64,000 bases of DNA from Bos javanicus (GCF_032452875.1 NC_083869.1:82144501-82208500); one strand, 5' to 3'. Shown: positions 1 to 12,155, counted from the first letter of the stretch. The notes: generated from the sequence alone by a model not told the origin. Numbers and translations are program-made.

Positions 1-363
1 ACATGAAATCTAGCTGTAGTTACAGCTCTTTCATGGCACTGCAGCAGAATGTCAGAAGGCTTCTGAAAATATTACATTCCAGGACTCTTAAATACATTTG
101 GTTTTACTTGATGATGAAACTTTGACTTCTTCAAATGTGGTGAATCTCATTTGTATAAAAGCAATTATATATATAGGCTAAGATTTAAAGCATGCTGTGG
201 AGACTGTTCAATTTGTTCAAATTTGGTAGTGATGGTAAGTGGAAGAATGATTTCAAATAATTAAGTAAAATTTAATTATTTTAAACTTTATAATGATTTT
301 CTTATAAAGGTAATATCATTTTAATTCATTTTCCATGATTATATGAGCCAATTGAGCATGATT
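1..363. other. AT-rich host sequence, no gene seen
   Basis: I see no long reading frame, repeat or regulatory motif that can be supported here. It is the left host flank of the first SINE. Confidence 0.6.
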
Positions 364-373
364 ATAAAATTTT

Positions 374-605
374 GTATGGGGCTTCCAAGGTGGCACTAGT
401 GGTAAAGAATCCACCTGCCAATGCAGGAGACCTAAGAGATGTGGATTCCTTCGATCCTTGGGTTGGGAAGATCCCCTGGAAGAGGGCACAGCAATTCATT
501 CCAGTATTTTTGCCTGGGGAACCTCAGGGACAGAGGATCCTGGCTTGTTACGTACAGTTCATAGGGTCACAAAGAGCCGGACACTACTGAAGCAACTTAG
601 CACAC
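374..605 (+). mobile_element. Bov-tA SINE, plus strand
   Basis: The copy starts with the tRNA-derived head (GGGCTTCC at about 379, then the 'gtggtaaagaatccacctgcc' type block). It passes into the BovB-derived tail that ends in the '...gcaacttagcac' form. The 10-bp direct repeat ATAAAATTTT at 364-373 and 606-615 looks like its target-site duplication. Reading frames across it are SINE translations, not genes. Confidence 0.9.
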
Positions 606-615
606 ATAAAATTTT

Positions 616-1816
616 ATATAGACTTGAATATTCAATATTGTTAATTCATATATGTCTTATTATTTGACTTATAGGTGATTGATAAATAATATGCTGTAAA
701 CTCTGGCATATATAAAAGAAATACAGCTGTAATTCCTTGTGAAAATCACGTTTTTGTTGAAGGAAAGCCACATTTCACATGGGAACATGTACTAAGAGCT
801 ACATCTATTTATGCTAAAATACATTAAACTAGTTGTTTTATATTTTTAGTGCAAAAAATGTTCTATAGACTACTTACAACATGTTCTGAAAAATGAAGTT
901 GTATATTAGATTTTAAAAATCAGATGAGCTGATGTGGACTTGTTAAAGAGAGGAATCAGAATGTTATCTCTCAAATTTTCCCAAGAAAAATAATGTGAAA
1001 TTTAAATAACATATTAAAAGTTAACCAAGAAATTAAAGCAAATATACTACTTGCAGAAAATATTAAATCTTTATCATTATCAATTAACTCTCAGTTTCCA
1101 AATGTGTTAATGAGCTTCTCCACGTACAAGAACTTGTGTATTTATCATTTGGTTATGGTCATGATCATGATCAAGCCTACTGAAGTTATTACTCTAAATA
1201 CCTTAATGATATGAAAAAATAAGAATCAGAATAATATTTATTAACACTTTGACACATTGCTAAAGTGGCTAATTTATACCCAGGGAGTAATTTACAAATG
1301 CTGAGCATCTGGATGTTTACATATTAAGCTTCCTCAGGTGAATGATTTCAGGTAATACTCAGAAATACTTTTAAAGACATGACACCTGCTCTATAACAGT
1401 TTGCAAAACTAAAGACAAACACACGCTGATTTATATAATCAATGTTATAATTAAACACATATAAATTAGAAAATCTGGCCATGTCAAAGTATGAAATAAA
1501 TTCATCTTAGAATAGAATTGCATTTTATATACCATTTTAGTTTTATATACATATATTATATATAAATGTGTTTATGTGTATACATCTGAGCATGCTTTAT
1601 TATAAAATCTTTTTTAAAAGAAATATAGTTTCATTATAAGCTAAGAAAATTGAACAAAGGAGGAATTGTGAGATCTGTCCTTTGAGATACATTTTTCTTC
1701 CAGATTTTATGTCTATTTGACAAAATGATGAAATTTAAGCCTATAATGTAATGAGATTATTCAAATTTTCCTACCTAAAGACCATAATTCCTATAGGCCC
1801 CTCAAAACAGCTATCA
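616..1816. other. AT-rich host sequence, no gene seen
   Basis: Low-complexity AT stretches occur (for example around 1540-1575). There is no long open frame and no repeat family I can name. Confidence 0.55.
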
Positions 1817-1820
1817 AGGA

Positions 1821-3728
1821 GAGTGTTTTGCCTATGTTCTCCTCTAGGAGTTTTATAGTTTCTGGTCTTACGTTTAGATATTTAATCCATTTTGAGTTTA
1901 TTTGTGTGTATGGTGTTAGAAAGTGTTCTAGTTTCATTCTTTTACAAGTGGTTGACCAGTTTTCCCAGCACCACTTGTTAAAGAGATTGTCTTTTCTCCA
2001 TTGTATATTCTTGCCTCCTTTGTCAAAGATAAGGTGTCCATACGTGCATCGATTTATCTCTGGGCTTTCTATTTTGTTCCATTGATCTATATTTCTGTCT
2101 TTGTGCCAGTACCATACTGTCTTGATGACTGTGGCTTTGTAGTAGAGCCTGAAGTCAGGCAGGTTGATTCCTCCAGTTCCATTCTTCTTTCTCAAGATCG
2201 CTTGGCTATTCGAGGTTTTTTGTATTTCCATACAAATTGTGAAATTATTTGTTCTAGCTCTGTGAAAAATACCGTTGGTAGCTTGATAGGGATTGCATTG
2301 AATCTATAGATTGCTTTGGGTAGTATCCTCATTTTCACTATATTGAGTCTTCCAATCCATGAACATGGTATATTTCTCCATCTGTTAGTGTTCTCTTTGA
2401 TTTCTTTCACCAGTGTTTTATAGTTTTCTATATGTAGGTCTTTAGTTTCTTTAGGTAGATATATTCCTAAGTATTTTATTCTTTCTGTTGCAGTAGTGAA
2501 TGGAATTGTTTCCTTAATTTCTCTTTCTGTTTTCTCATTATTAGTGTATAGGAATGCAAGGGATTTCTGTGTGTTGATTTTATACCCTGCAACTTTACTA
2601 TATTCATTGATTAGTTCTAGTAATTTTCTGGTGGAGTCTTTAGGATTTTCTATGTAGAGGATCATGTCATCTGCAAACAGTGAGAGTTTCACTTCTTCTT
2701 TTCCAATTTGGATTCCTTTTATTTCTTTTTCTGCTCTGATTGCTGTGGCCAAAACTTCCTAAACTATGTTGAATAGTAGTGGTGAGAGTGGGCACCCTTG
2801 TATTGTTCCTGACTTTAGGGGAAATGCTTTCAACTTTTCATCATTGAAGATAATGTTTGCTGTGGGTTTGTCATATATAGCTTTTATTATGTTGAGGCAT
2901 GTTCCTTCTATTCCTACTTTCTGGAGAGTTTTTATCATAAATGGATGCTGAATTTTGTCAAAGGCTTTCTCTGCATCTATTGAGATAATTATGTAGTTTT
3001 TATTTTTCAATTTCTTAAGGTGGTTTATTACATTGACTGATTTGTGGATATTGAAGAATTCTTGCATCCCTGGGATAAAGCCCACTTGGTCATGGTGTAT
3101 GATATTTTTAATGTGTTGTTGGATTCTGATTGCTAGAATTTTGTTAAGGATTTTTGCATCTATGTTTATCAGTGATATTGGCCTGTAGTTTTCTTTTTTT
3201 GTGGGATCTTTGTCAGGTTTTGGTATTAGGGTGATGGTGGCCTCATAGAATGAGTTTGGAAGCTTACTTTCCTCTGCAATTTTCTGGAAGAGTTTGAGTA
3301 GGATACGTGTTAGCTCTTCTCTAAATTTTTGGTAGAATTCAGCTGTGAAACCATTTAGACCTGGGCTTTTGTTTGCTGGAAGATTTTTTATTACAGTTTC
3401 AATTTCCATGCTTGTGATGGGTCTGTTAAGATTTTCTATTTCTTCCTGGTCCAGTTTTGGGAAGTTGTACTTTTCTAAGAATTTGTCCATTTCTTCCACG
3501 TTGTCCATTTTATTAGCATATAATTGTTGATAGTAATCTCTCATGATCCTTTGTATTTGTGTGTTGTCTGTAGTGATCTCTCCATTTTCATTTCTAATAT
3601 TATTGATTTAATTTTTTTCCCTTTGTTTCTTGATGAGTCTGGCTAATGGTTTGTCAATTTTATTTATCCTTTCAAAGAACCAGCTTTTGGCTTTGTTGAT
3701 TTTTGCTATGGTCTCTTTTGTTTCTTTT
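1821..3728 (-). pseudogene. L1 ORF2 reverse transcriptase fragment (inverted segment)
   Basis: Three minus-strand frames (2759-3544, 2192-2752, 1791-2231) read in order as L1 ORF2. The first carries the palm region, with IPKPDKDP and NYRPISL blocks, SIDAEKAFD, and the GTIQGCPLSPLLFNIV block. The second carries the catalytic FADDM (residues 26-30 of that frame). The third carries the ...WYWHKDRNIDQWN... region. The protein would make cDNA at the nicked target. The copy is broken: a stop separates the frames near 2755, the frame shifts near 2200, and a stop interrupts the region upstream of 3545. The N-terminal endonuclease is missing. Confidence 0.9.
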
Positions 3729-3730
3729 GC

Positions 3731-4478
3731 AAAACACTCTCCGACATACATCACAGCAGGATCCTCTATGACCCATCTCCCAGAATATTGGAAATAAAAG
3801 CAAAAATAAACAAATGGGACCTAATTAAACTTAAAAAGCTTCTGCACAACAAAGGAAACTATAAGCAAGGTGAAAAGACAGCCTTCAGAATGGGAGAAAA
3901 TAATAGCAAATGAAGCAACTGACAAACAACTAATCTCAAAAACATACAAGCAACTCCTACAATTCAATTCCAGAAAAATAAATGACCCAATCAAAAAATG
4001 GGCCAAAGAACTAAATAGACATTTCTCCAAAGAAGACATACAGATGTCTAACAAACACATGAAATGATGCTCAACATCACTCATTATCAGAGAAATGCAG
4101 ATCAAAACCACTATGAGTTACCAATTCACGCCAGTCAGAATGGCTGTGATCCAAAAGTATACAAGCAGTAAATGTTGGAGAGGGTGTGGAGAAAAGGAAA
4201 CCCTCTTACACTGTTGGTGGGAATGAAAACTAGTACAGCCACTATGGAGAACAGTGTGGAGATTCCTTAAAAAACTGGAAATAGAACTGCCTTATGACCC
4301 AGCAATCCCACTACTGGGCATACACACTGAGGAAATCAGAATTGAAAGAGACATGTGTACCCCAATGTTCATCGCAGCACTGTTTATAATAGCCAGGACA
4401 TGCAAGCAACCTAGATGTCCACCAGCAGATGAATGGATAAGAAAGCTGTGGTACATATACACAATGGAGTATTACTGA
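3731..4478 (+). pseudogene. L1 ORF2 C-terminal fragment (plus segment)
   Basis: The frame at 3870-4067 and the one at 4254-4478 encode the end of ORF2. They include KRQPSEWEKIIANEATDKQL and, after a break, WRFLKKLEIELPYDPAIPLL. This C-terminal part follows the RT domain and ends shortly before the 3' UTR. A stop at about 4066 and a frameshift divide it. It continues directly from the point where the inverted segment starts, which ties the two halves into one insertion. Confidence 0.85.
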
Positions 4479-4954
4479 GCCATTAAAAAGAATACATTTG
4501 AATCAGTTCTAATGAGGTGGATGAAACTGGAGCCTGTTATACAGAGTGAAGTAAGCCAGAAAGAAAAACACCAATAAAGTATACTGACGCATATATATGG
4601 AATTTAGAAAGATGGTAACAATAACCCTGTATATGAGATAGCAAAAGGGGCACTTATGTATAGAACAGTCTTGTGGACTCTGTTGCAGAGGGAGAGGGTG
4701 GGATGATTTGGGAGAATGGCATTGAAATACGTATAATATCATATATGAAACGAGTCGCCAGTCCAGGTTCGATGCACGATACTGGATGCCTGGGGCTGGT
4801 GCACTGGGACGACCCAGAGGGATGGTATGGGGAGGGAGGAGGGAGGAGGGTTCAGGATGGGGAACACATGTATACCTGTGGTAAATTCATTTCAATATTT
4901 GGCAAAACCAATACAATATTGTAAAGTTTAAAAATAAAATAAAATTAAAAAAAA
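4479..4954 (+). other. L1 3' UTR with G-rich polypurine tract and A-rich tail
   Basis: The stretch after the ORF2 remnant holds the bovine-type L1 3' UTR. Runs of three or more G separated by A occur at 4828-4850, a pattern able to form a G-quadruplex. The same tract is present in the L1 at 46313-47084 and, reversed, at 58900-58935. The tail is AAAATAAAATAAAATT followed by A8. Confidence 0.75.
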
Positions 4955-4959
4955 GAAAT

Positions 4960-5530
4960 GAATTTGTGTTAAGCAACTATAAAAAATAATAAAAATGATC
5001 AAATATTTTTCTTGGAAAAAAATGCTATCAAAACACATACAGTGAGATATTCCCTAAGTTTAATCTTCTGATATAAATGCAATTATCCAATAGTGTATCT
5101 ATTTGCATTTTACATACATCTCCCCAATTCAGAGGTCATTTTTCTCTTCTTTTCCATTCCTCTCCTCACATTCAATTAACCCCAAGATGTAACTCCAATC
5201 CCTGTTATTTACAAGAATTAAAAAAAAATTATCTTTATAATTTTTACAAATATAATCTTTATGAAAACCTTTCCTGTCTGGCTTTTGCAAAACTATACAG
5301 ACTCATCACTGTGCCATTTCCCATTCCTGCACGATAGGCTTCTTGTGATCCTCTGAATTTGTTATTTTTCTTATTTTTGCACATTACTATTCACTCTTTG
5401 GAAAAACTTAACTCCATTTCCATCTGCTAAATTTGTGTTTTTCCTTTAAAACATTATTTAAATATAATCCTTTTTGCAAAGACCTGCTTGATACCTTCAA
5501 GCTCAACTTCTAGCACATTCACTAGATTCT
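4960..5530. other. AT-rich host sequence, no gene seen
   Basis: No gene-like frame and no repeat family recognised. Confidence 0.55.
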
Positions 5531-5537
5531 CTTAGTA

Positions 5538-5752
5538 CTTCAGTTCAGTTCACTTCAGTCGCTCAGTCGCGTCTGACTCTTGGCAACCCCATGAATCTCA
5601 GCACGCCAGGTTTCCCTGTCCATCACCAACTCCCGGTGTTTACTCAAACTCATGTCCATCGAGTCGGTGATGCCATCCAGCCTCTCATCCTCTATTGTCC
5701 CCTTCTCCTGCCCCCAATCCCTCCCAGCATCAGGGTCTTTTCCAATGAGTTA
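5538..5752 (-). mobile_element. BovB 3'-end fragment, minus strand
   Basis: It begins with the reversed (ACTGA)n-type tail of BovB (TTCAGTTCACTTCAGTCGCT). It continues with the reverse complement of the last 200 bp of the element, up to 'ccaatgagt'. This is a strongly 5'-truncated copy and is non-coding apart from the end of the RTE C-terminal domain. Confidence 0.85.
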
Positions 5753-6069
5753 TTACTTAATAGGGCTATATTATTCTAAATATCAGTTACTTTCCTGCAT
5801 ATTTATCTTTATTATTCCGTGTGGTCCTTGAAGTAGGTTAACTGTCTTGCTTTTTAAGATACCCAAATCTTTGCATATTTATAGGATTTTATTAAATATG
5901 TGTTTGAAAAGGGAATATTTTGAATCCAAAGTAAGGATTCAACCTTGTTATAAAATGGATAAATTGAATAGAATAGTTCAGTCAGTTTGTCGCAAGCCAC
6001 TGCCCAACTATTAATACTAAGCCTATTTCTCGCTATCTAAGATTTTATTACTATTATGGGAGGGCAATA
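5753..6069. other. Host sequence, no gene seen
   Basis: AT-rich; nothing recognised. Confidence 0.5.
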
Positions 6070-6315
6070 CTACAAGATGTCTTTTTCCATACTGGTCTGA
6101 GTAAGCTGCACTGTGGTTACAGATATACCATACAGACCTCCAGATTGTGGTGATTTAGCACCAGAAAAGATTATTTCTTGCTCAGATGAAGTTAAATATG
6201 AGTCTGCTGATATTCTTCTCTGTGACTTAGGGTTTAGACTTCCTCCATTTTGATGCTGTATCAACTCAATATTTGACTTCCCAGATCTCAGTGACAGGAT
6301 TATTATTCAATTTTA
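6070..6315 (-). other. Open frame of unknown nature, exon-like composition
   Basis: A minus-strand frame stays open from about 6315 down to a stop at 6070. Its predicted peptide is rich in Ser, Gln, Gly and Thr (for example KSQRRISADSYLTSSEQE), unlike the Lys/Asn/Ile/Phe-rich translations of surrounding AT-rich DNA. It is not inside a repeat I recognise. An AG acceptor-like site lies near the upstream end, but I cannot identify a donor, a neighbouring exon or a protein family. It could be a terminal exon, an old pseudogene fragment, or chance. Confidence 0.25.
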
Positions 6316-6423
6316 TACTTAGAAAAAGACTGAGATATTATAGATAGACTTGACCATTCATTAGTAAGTAGGTAATTTAGCTTCAATTCAGATATTTAAC
6401 CACTGTGTTATACAGCCAACCCA

Positions 6424-6563
6424 GATGCTGGCATGCATGCCAAGTCACTTCAATCGTGTCCTACTCTGCGTCACCCCACGGACAGCAGCCCACCAGGCTC
6501 CTCTGTCCATGGGATTCTCTAGGCAAGAATACTGGAGTGGTTTGTCATTTCCTTCGCCAGCCA
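6424..6563 (-). mobile_element. BovA SINE fragment, minus strand
   Basis: It carries the reverse complement of one BovA unit: 'gtcacttcaatcgtgtcc', then the '...ccaccaggctcctctgtcc...' block, then '...ctggagtggtttgtcatttcctt'. There is no clear TSD. Confidence 0.8.
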
Positions 6564-7251
6564 TTGAAAATAATGCATATTAAAAGATTTATATTTCTTG
6601 GCCCATAGCAGGATCTCAGTAACTCTTATTTTCCCCATTTTATCTACCAGACTGAAAGACCTTTGAATATAAATGTTTTTTCTTATTAATATTTTTCTTC
6701 TCAATACTTAGCATGAGAACTGGTAAACAGTAGGCAGTCAATAAAATTAATTTGATGACATTGTCATGGGAAAGCTATAGGATGCTAAATAAAGGGAACT
6801 AAATATAGTTTATTTTCTTTCTTATGCATAGTTATCCTCACCTATTAAAATACACGTTAAAACCTTTATGTTATAGTGAAATAGATTATGCACTGCATAT
6901 TTCATTGCAAATAATTTTAATTTATTTTAAACAGTGAATTTGCTTGGTTTTAGACTATGTTCCATTTTGTGATTGTTAAACTAGTCTCATATGTGAAATC
7001 TGAAATTTTAACTGTGGGAAAAGATAATCATGTCTAGAGTTTGCTACTGAGAATTCAAGGAGCATTGTATTTAGAAAATTGCTTTTAGAGGGCTAACAAT
7101 TAAATCACATGCATAAACACAAACACACACACAGTGTTTAAGTGTAATTTAAAATGATTTAATTCTGCCCAAAGTAAAGGTCTCAGAAATGCCAACAAAT
7201 TCAGCTACATTGCAGACCAGAAATGTCTGGGCACTATATTTAATAATGCAC

Positions 7252-7469
7252 AAATACTCAGTTGCTCAGTTGTGTCTTATTCTTTGTGATGCCCTAGACT
7301 GTAGCCTACAAGGCTCCTCTGTCAATGAAATTTTCCAGGCAAGAATACTGGAATGGATTGTTATTTTCTACTGCAGGGGATCTGCCCGATTCAGGGACTG
7401 AACCCACATCTCTTGCATCTCCTGCACTGGCAGGCAGGTTCTTCACTGCTGAGCCACCTGGGAAGCCCA
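7252..7469 (-). mobile_element. Bov-tA SINE, minus strand
   Basis: The BovB-derived tail is on the left ('ctcagttgctcagttgtgtc'). The tRNA-derived head is on the right, ending with the reversed GGGCTTCCC at about 7461-7469 ('ccacctgggaagccc'). It is moderately diverged, and I see no certain TSD. Confidence 0.88.
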
Positions 7470-7904
7470 AACAACCTTGCCCAGATTGTGCAGCGTTGAA
7501 AAAGAGGCATTTTTTTCAAATTAGATTTTTTCTTGTTACTTTTGTCTCTGTATAATCATATTTTTTTCCATTATGGTTTATCATAGAATATTGAATATAG
7601 CTTCCTGTGCTACACAGTAGGACCTTGTTGTTTATTCATTCTATATATAATAGCTTGCACCTGCTGATCTCAAACTCCAATCCTTCCCTCCTCCACCACC
7701 CTCCTTCTTGGAAACCACAAATCTGTTCTATATATCTGCGAATCTGTTTTTGTTTATTAGATATGTCCATTTATGTCATATTTTAGATTCCACATTTAAC
7801 TGATATAATATATTTATCTTTCTCCTTCTGACTTAGTTTGCTTAGTATGATAATCTCTAGGTCCACCCATGTTGCTGAAAATGGCATTATTTAATTCATT
7901 AATG

Positions 7905-7997
7905 GCTGAATAATATATATATGTATATATTATATTATAACATTTTATATATAATATATAATTTCAATGGCTGAGTTTTATATATATATATATATTT
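7905..7997. repeat. AT-rich simple repeat
   Basis: TATA-type alternation with two TATATATA-like blocks around a partly duplicated 'ggctga' segment, lying within the old L1. Confidence 0.75.
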
Positions 7998-8709
7998 ACA
8001 CATTACATCTTTATCCATTTGTCTGTCGATGAATGCTTAGGTTGTTTTCATGTCTGGACTATTGCAGATAGTGCTGCTATGAACACTGGGTGCATGTATC
8101 TTTTTAAACTATAATTTTGTTTGGGAATACACCCAGGAGTGGGGTTGCCCCATCATTCGGTAGTTCTATTTTTAGTTTTTTAAGGAACCTTCATACTGTT
8201 TTCCACAGTGGCTGAACGTATATACGTTCCCACCAACAGTTTGAGAGGGTTACCTTTTCTCCACACCCTCTGCAGCATTTATTATTTGTAGACATGTTAA
8301 TGATGGACTGGTGTGAGGGTTTACAAATATTTTCTTCTAGTCTGTAGCTGCCTTTTCATGTTGTTTATGGTTTCCTCTTCTGTGCAAGAGCTTGTAACCT
8401 TGATTAGGCCCCATTTTTTTTATTTTTGCTTTTATTTCTATTGCTTTGGGAGACTGACTTTAGAAATCATTGATATGATTTATGTCAGAGAATATTTTGC
8501 CTATGTTGTCTTCTAGGAGTTTTATGATATCTCATCTTTATTTAAGTCTTTAAACTATTTTGAGTTAATTTTTTGTGTATGGTGTGGGGTTGTGTTCTAG
8601 CTTCATTGATTTACATGTGGCTGTCCAACTTTCCCAACTTCACTTGCTGAAGAGACTCTCTTTTCCCCATTGCATATTCTTGCTTCCTTTGTTGAAGATT
8701 AATCATCCA

Positions 8710-8712
<3 letters not shown>

Positions 8713-8744
<32 letters not shown>
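8713..8744. repeat. (GT)n microsatellite
   Basis: An uninterrupted GT alternation of about 16 units inside the old L1. It makes the cysteine/valine-repeat translation seen in that frame meaningless. Confidence 0.95.
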
Positions 8745-8750
<6 letters not shown>

Positions 8751-9691
8751 TGGAATCTCGATACTGTTCCTTTGACTATATGTCTGTTTCTGTGCCAATA
8801 ACATACTGTTTTGATGGATGTAGCTTTGTATTATTAAGTCTAGGAGAATTATACCTCCCGCTTTCCTCTTTTTTCTTCAAAATGGCTCTGGCAGTCTGGG
8901 TTTTTTATAGTTCCATATGAAATTTAAGATTATTTGTTTTAGTTCTGTGAAAAACTGTCATGGATATTTTGATAGATATTTCATTAAATCTTCAGATTGC
9001 TTTGGGTATTATAGCCATGTAAACAATATTAATTCTTCCAATCCAAGTGCATGTGGTATCTTTCTATTTCTTTGAATCATCAACAATTTCCTTTATTAAT
9101 GTTTTGTAGTTCTCAGCATATGTCTTTTGCCCACTTGGTGAGGTTCATTCCTATTTTTTAATGCAACTTTAAAAGGTATTGTTTGCTTACATTTCTTTTC
9201 TGATATTTCATTGTTAGTGTAAAGAAATGCAGCTAATTTCTATATGCTAATCATATATCCTGTTACCTTGCTGAATTCATTTATCAGTACTGGTAGCTTT
9301 TGTATAAAGTATTTAGGGTTTTCTATATACAGTATATTATCTATGTAAAATGACAGTTTTATCTCTTCCATACCAATTTGAATACATTTTACTTCTTTTA
9401 TATGTCTTATTGTTGTGGCTAAGACTTACAAAACTATGCTGAAGGGATGTGATGAAAATGGGTATTTTTGTCTTTTTCCAGATTTTAGTGAGAAAGCTTT
9501 CAGCTTTTCAATGTTGAGTATTATATTGGCTGTGGATTTCTCACAAATAGCTTTCATTTAATTATGTTGAAAAATGTTCCCTCTATACCAACTTTCATAA
9601 AGATATGCTATATCTCCTGACTCTATTGGGGAAACCTTCCCAGTAGAGTACTGCAGGATGAGAATCTAAAATAACTTCTAGTATACCCTAC

Positions 9692-9958
9692 TGCTAAGTC
9701 ACTTCAGTTGTGTCCGACTCTGTGCGACCCCATAGATGGCAGCCCACCAGGCTCCCCCGTCCCTGGGATTCTCCAGGCAAAAACACTGGAGTGGGTTGCC
9801 GTTTCCTTCCCCGATGCATGAAAGTTGAAAGTAAAAGTGAAGTTGATCAGTCGTGTCTGACCCTCAGTGACCCCATGGACTGCAGCCTTGCAGGCTCCTC
9901 CACCCATGGGATTTTCCAGGCAAGAGTACTGGAGTGGGGTGCCATTGCCTTCTCTGAT
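9692..9958 (-). mobile_element. BovA2 SINE (two-unit form), minus strand
   Basis: Two related BovA units follow one another, each with the '...ccaccaggctcc...' and '...ctggagtgggttgcc...' blocks. They are linked by the 'gaaagttgaaagtaaaagtga' spacer. This is the dimeric BovA2 form. Confidence 0.88.
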
Positions 9959-10032
9959 ACCCTACTAGATAGTGCCTATTATATCAAGTAGAAAGTGGTA
10001 ACACTTTTAATTGACAATTGGTATAATTGTGG

Positions 10033-10212
10033 ATGAGTTTCCCAGGTGGTGCTCATGGCATGATCCTTGGGTTGGGAAGGTCTCTGAAGGAGAATATGAC
10101 AACCACTCTAGAATTCTTCTCTGGAGAATCCCATGGATAGAGGAGCCAGGCAGAATATGATAGGGTTGCAAAGAGTCGCACCTGATTGAAGCGACTTAGC
10201 AAAAGCAGCAGG
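10033..10212 (+). mobile_element. Bov-tA SINE, plus strand, internally shortened
   Basis: It opens with 'gtttcccaggtggtgctca', loses part of the tRNA-like head, and continues into the tail block '...gggttgcaaagagtcgcacc...gaagcgacttagc'. Confidence 0.8.
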
Positions 10213-12155
10213 AGCATAACTGTGGATGGCTTCTGATTTCACTTTTATTTCTGTGTATTGTGTTTAAAGAATTCGAAGTATGTTCCTGATTTTATGATAC
10301 TAAGTTGTAATGCAGTTGTCATTTTATTGAAAGTGTACAAGAGCCCCATGAAATTTATAAAGCATACCCTTGTATAGCTTCAATTGCTAGAATTTAAAGT
10401 AATGTTATAAAAAAATGCTTTCGCAGTTTACCTTGTATGTATGTAAAGGTAAGTATTTAATTCTCACTCTTCACTTTTAACTAACAAATTAAGAAAAAGT
10501 GAAACCTACAGAAACTGTGTTAGAACCTTATATACTGTTCTGGTCCTGGTTGAACTCACCTTTGGCAAGTCCCATAGCTACTCAGATTATTAGTGAACTA
10601 ATTAAAGATATTTGTTTAGCTTCTATTCTATAACCAATAAAAATGACTGTATCATAATACCAATTTACATGAACAAAAAGATTTACAATTGAGACGTGAA
10701 GAATTTAACACATACTCAAAATAGAAAGAAGAAAAGATACTGAAATAGAAATTTACATTGGATTCTATTTAAAGTTTTTTTTTTTTCCATTTTTAAACAT
10801 GAAATTTCAGGGCTGTATAGTAAAGAAAGAGTTTATAATTTGCTTAAGTGGTAACTAACTGGTTGCCAGATATGCAGTTTTCTGCACAGAAAATTATTGA
10901 GGAAAAGATAAAAGATTTTTATTGTAGGGAAAGGAAATTTACAGAAATATAAAGCAAAATATTAATTCCCAATTCAATGTTGAAATAAAGACAATCTTTG
11001 AAACTGATTAACTGTCATTGCAAGCAGTAAGAGAATATAACACATACTTTTGAAATCATTCTTAAATTCTGATTTCACATGAATATGTATGAAAATAATA
11101 AGCAACTGTGTCAACTCTTCAGTATTAATGAACTTGATTTGCCCTATGTGAAGTTTATCTGCAGATACGTGGATCACCGAATTAATATAGAGACGGCTAG
11201 ATTTAGAAGTATTAATAGAAATTTAGGATCTTTATTTCCTTTTCAATATGTTTATTATATAAGCTTCCAGTGCATAATTGAAAAACAAATTACTTTATGA
11301 TGAAACTTGACATCTAAGAACCTGGCTTCTACACTAAAATTTCACTAGGGCAAAGGAAAAACAAATCAGTGTTTTCTTTAGTATCTCACTATGGAGCAGT
11401 TTTTGGAGTTTTCATTTGTTTTATTTTGGTTTTAATCCACTGAAAACTTGACCTTTTGCAGAATGTGGCTCAAGTGAGATTTTGGATACTAAGGCTTCCT
11501 TGCCAAAGAGAAATAAATTTAATATCCTTCTGGTTTTAATATCAAAGTAAAGGATTCATGTCTTTGACCTCATACTATGGAAAACTATTTAATCTTGTCT
11601 TTAACATTTGTTTAAGAGACGTACTAATAACAATCACACCAAGGGGATCCACTCAACCATTAGAAGACCAATGAACACAGCAATAAGAAAGATAATAAAG
11701 ACAGTTTCACGTATAAAAAAATTATTGGTTTTCAAAGTTGGGATCTGGGCCAGAAAAGAAAATACTAAAGACTAGCTAGGGGCAGCAAGTGTGATCAAAT
11801 ATATTCCTGGCAGAAGACACGTAAGAGAATACTCAGATGCAATTACAGGAGATGTCACCTCTTATGAATTACAGTTTGCAGAATCCATTTGTAAAACACT
11901 TCTGGAAATTTCCTGTCCTCATAAAAACAATGCTTCTGTTTGACACTATCATAAAGAACAAGTAAATATTAATTAAAGATTAGGAATCATTAAAAAAAAT
12001 AAACTTTGATGACAAGACAATTTTTGAAATTTCAACTTTGTTCAAGTTATTTATGTTTTCATTTGGAGAAAATGAAGGAATAATTGTGAAAAAAAAATTT
12101 CCTAAGAAATTAGTAAAGGTCTTTCCATCAAAGACATGGTAATTTATTCAATAGC
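10213..12155. other. Host sequence, about 1.9 kb, no gene seen
   Basis: No frame longer than about 75 codons. Short T and A runs occur near 10777 and 11990. Nothing here matches a repeat family I can name, so it is probably single-copy or very old repeat DNA. Confidence 0.55.

Larger units (their letters stand above)
1817..4954 (+). mobile_element. L1 LINE with inverted 5' half (twin-primed)
   Basis: The right part (about 3729-4954) is L1 in plus orientation: the C-terminal end of ORF2, the 3' UTR, and a tail with the TTTAAAAATAAAATAAAATT block and a short A run. The left part (1817-3730) is the preceding part of ORF2 in reverse orientation. The outer end of the inverted part and the start of the plus part share the 14-bp block GCAAAACACTCTCC (reverse-complemented at about 1817-1830, plus at 3729-3742). 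Both segments therefore began at the same internal L1 position. This is the structure expected when a second priming event occurs inside the L1 RNA during insertion. I could not find a clean target-site duplication. The 5' UTR, ORF1 and the ORF2 endonuclease are absent. Confidence 0.9.
7525..9615 (-). mobile_element. Old L1 LINE, minus strand, degenerate
   Basis: From left to right the sequence gives the reversed 3' UTR (from about 7560, including 'gaatatagcttcctgtgc' and 'tcttggaaaccacaaatctg'). Next is the reversed end of ORF2 ('atccatttgtctgtcgatg', 'ccacaccctctgcagcat'). A shortened stretch near 8318 follows, then ORF2 continues to the RT region at about 9600. The ORF2 frame is riddled with stops, and indels are plain when it is compared with the younger L1 at 1817-4954. 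Two simple repeats sit inside it: an AT tract at 7905-7997 and a GT tract at 8713-8744. Confidence 0.85.

Noticed and set aside
8717..8920. Frame beginning with a Cys-Val repeat
   Set aside because: The start is the GT microsatellite and the rest is reversed old L1.
9704..9991. Reading frames over SINEs (also 13385-13735, 6405-6608, 44325-44675)
   Set aside because: They translate Bov-tA or BovA2 sequence on either strand, and similar frames recur at every SINE copy.
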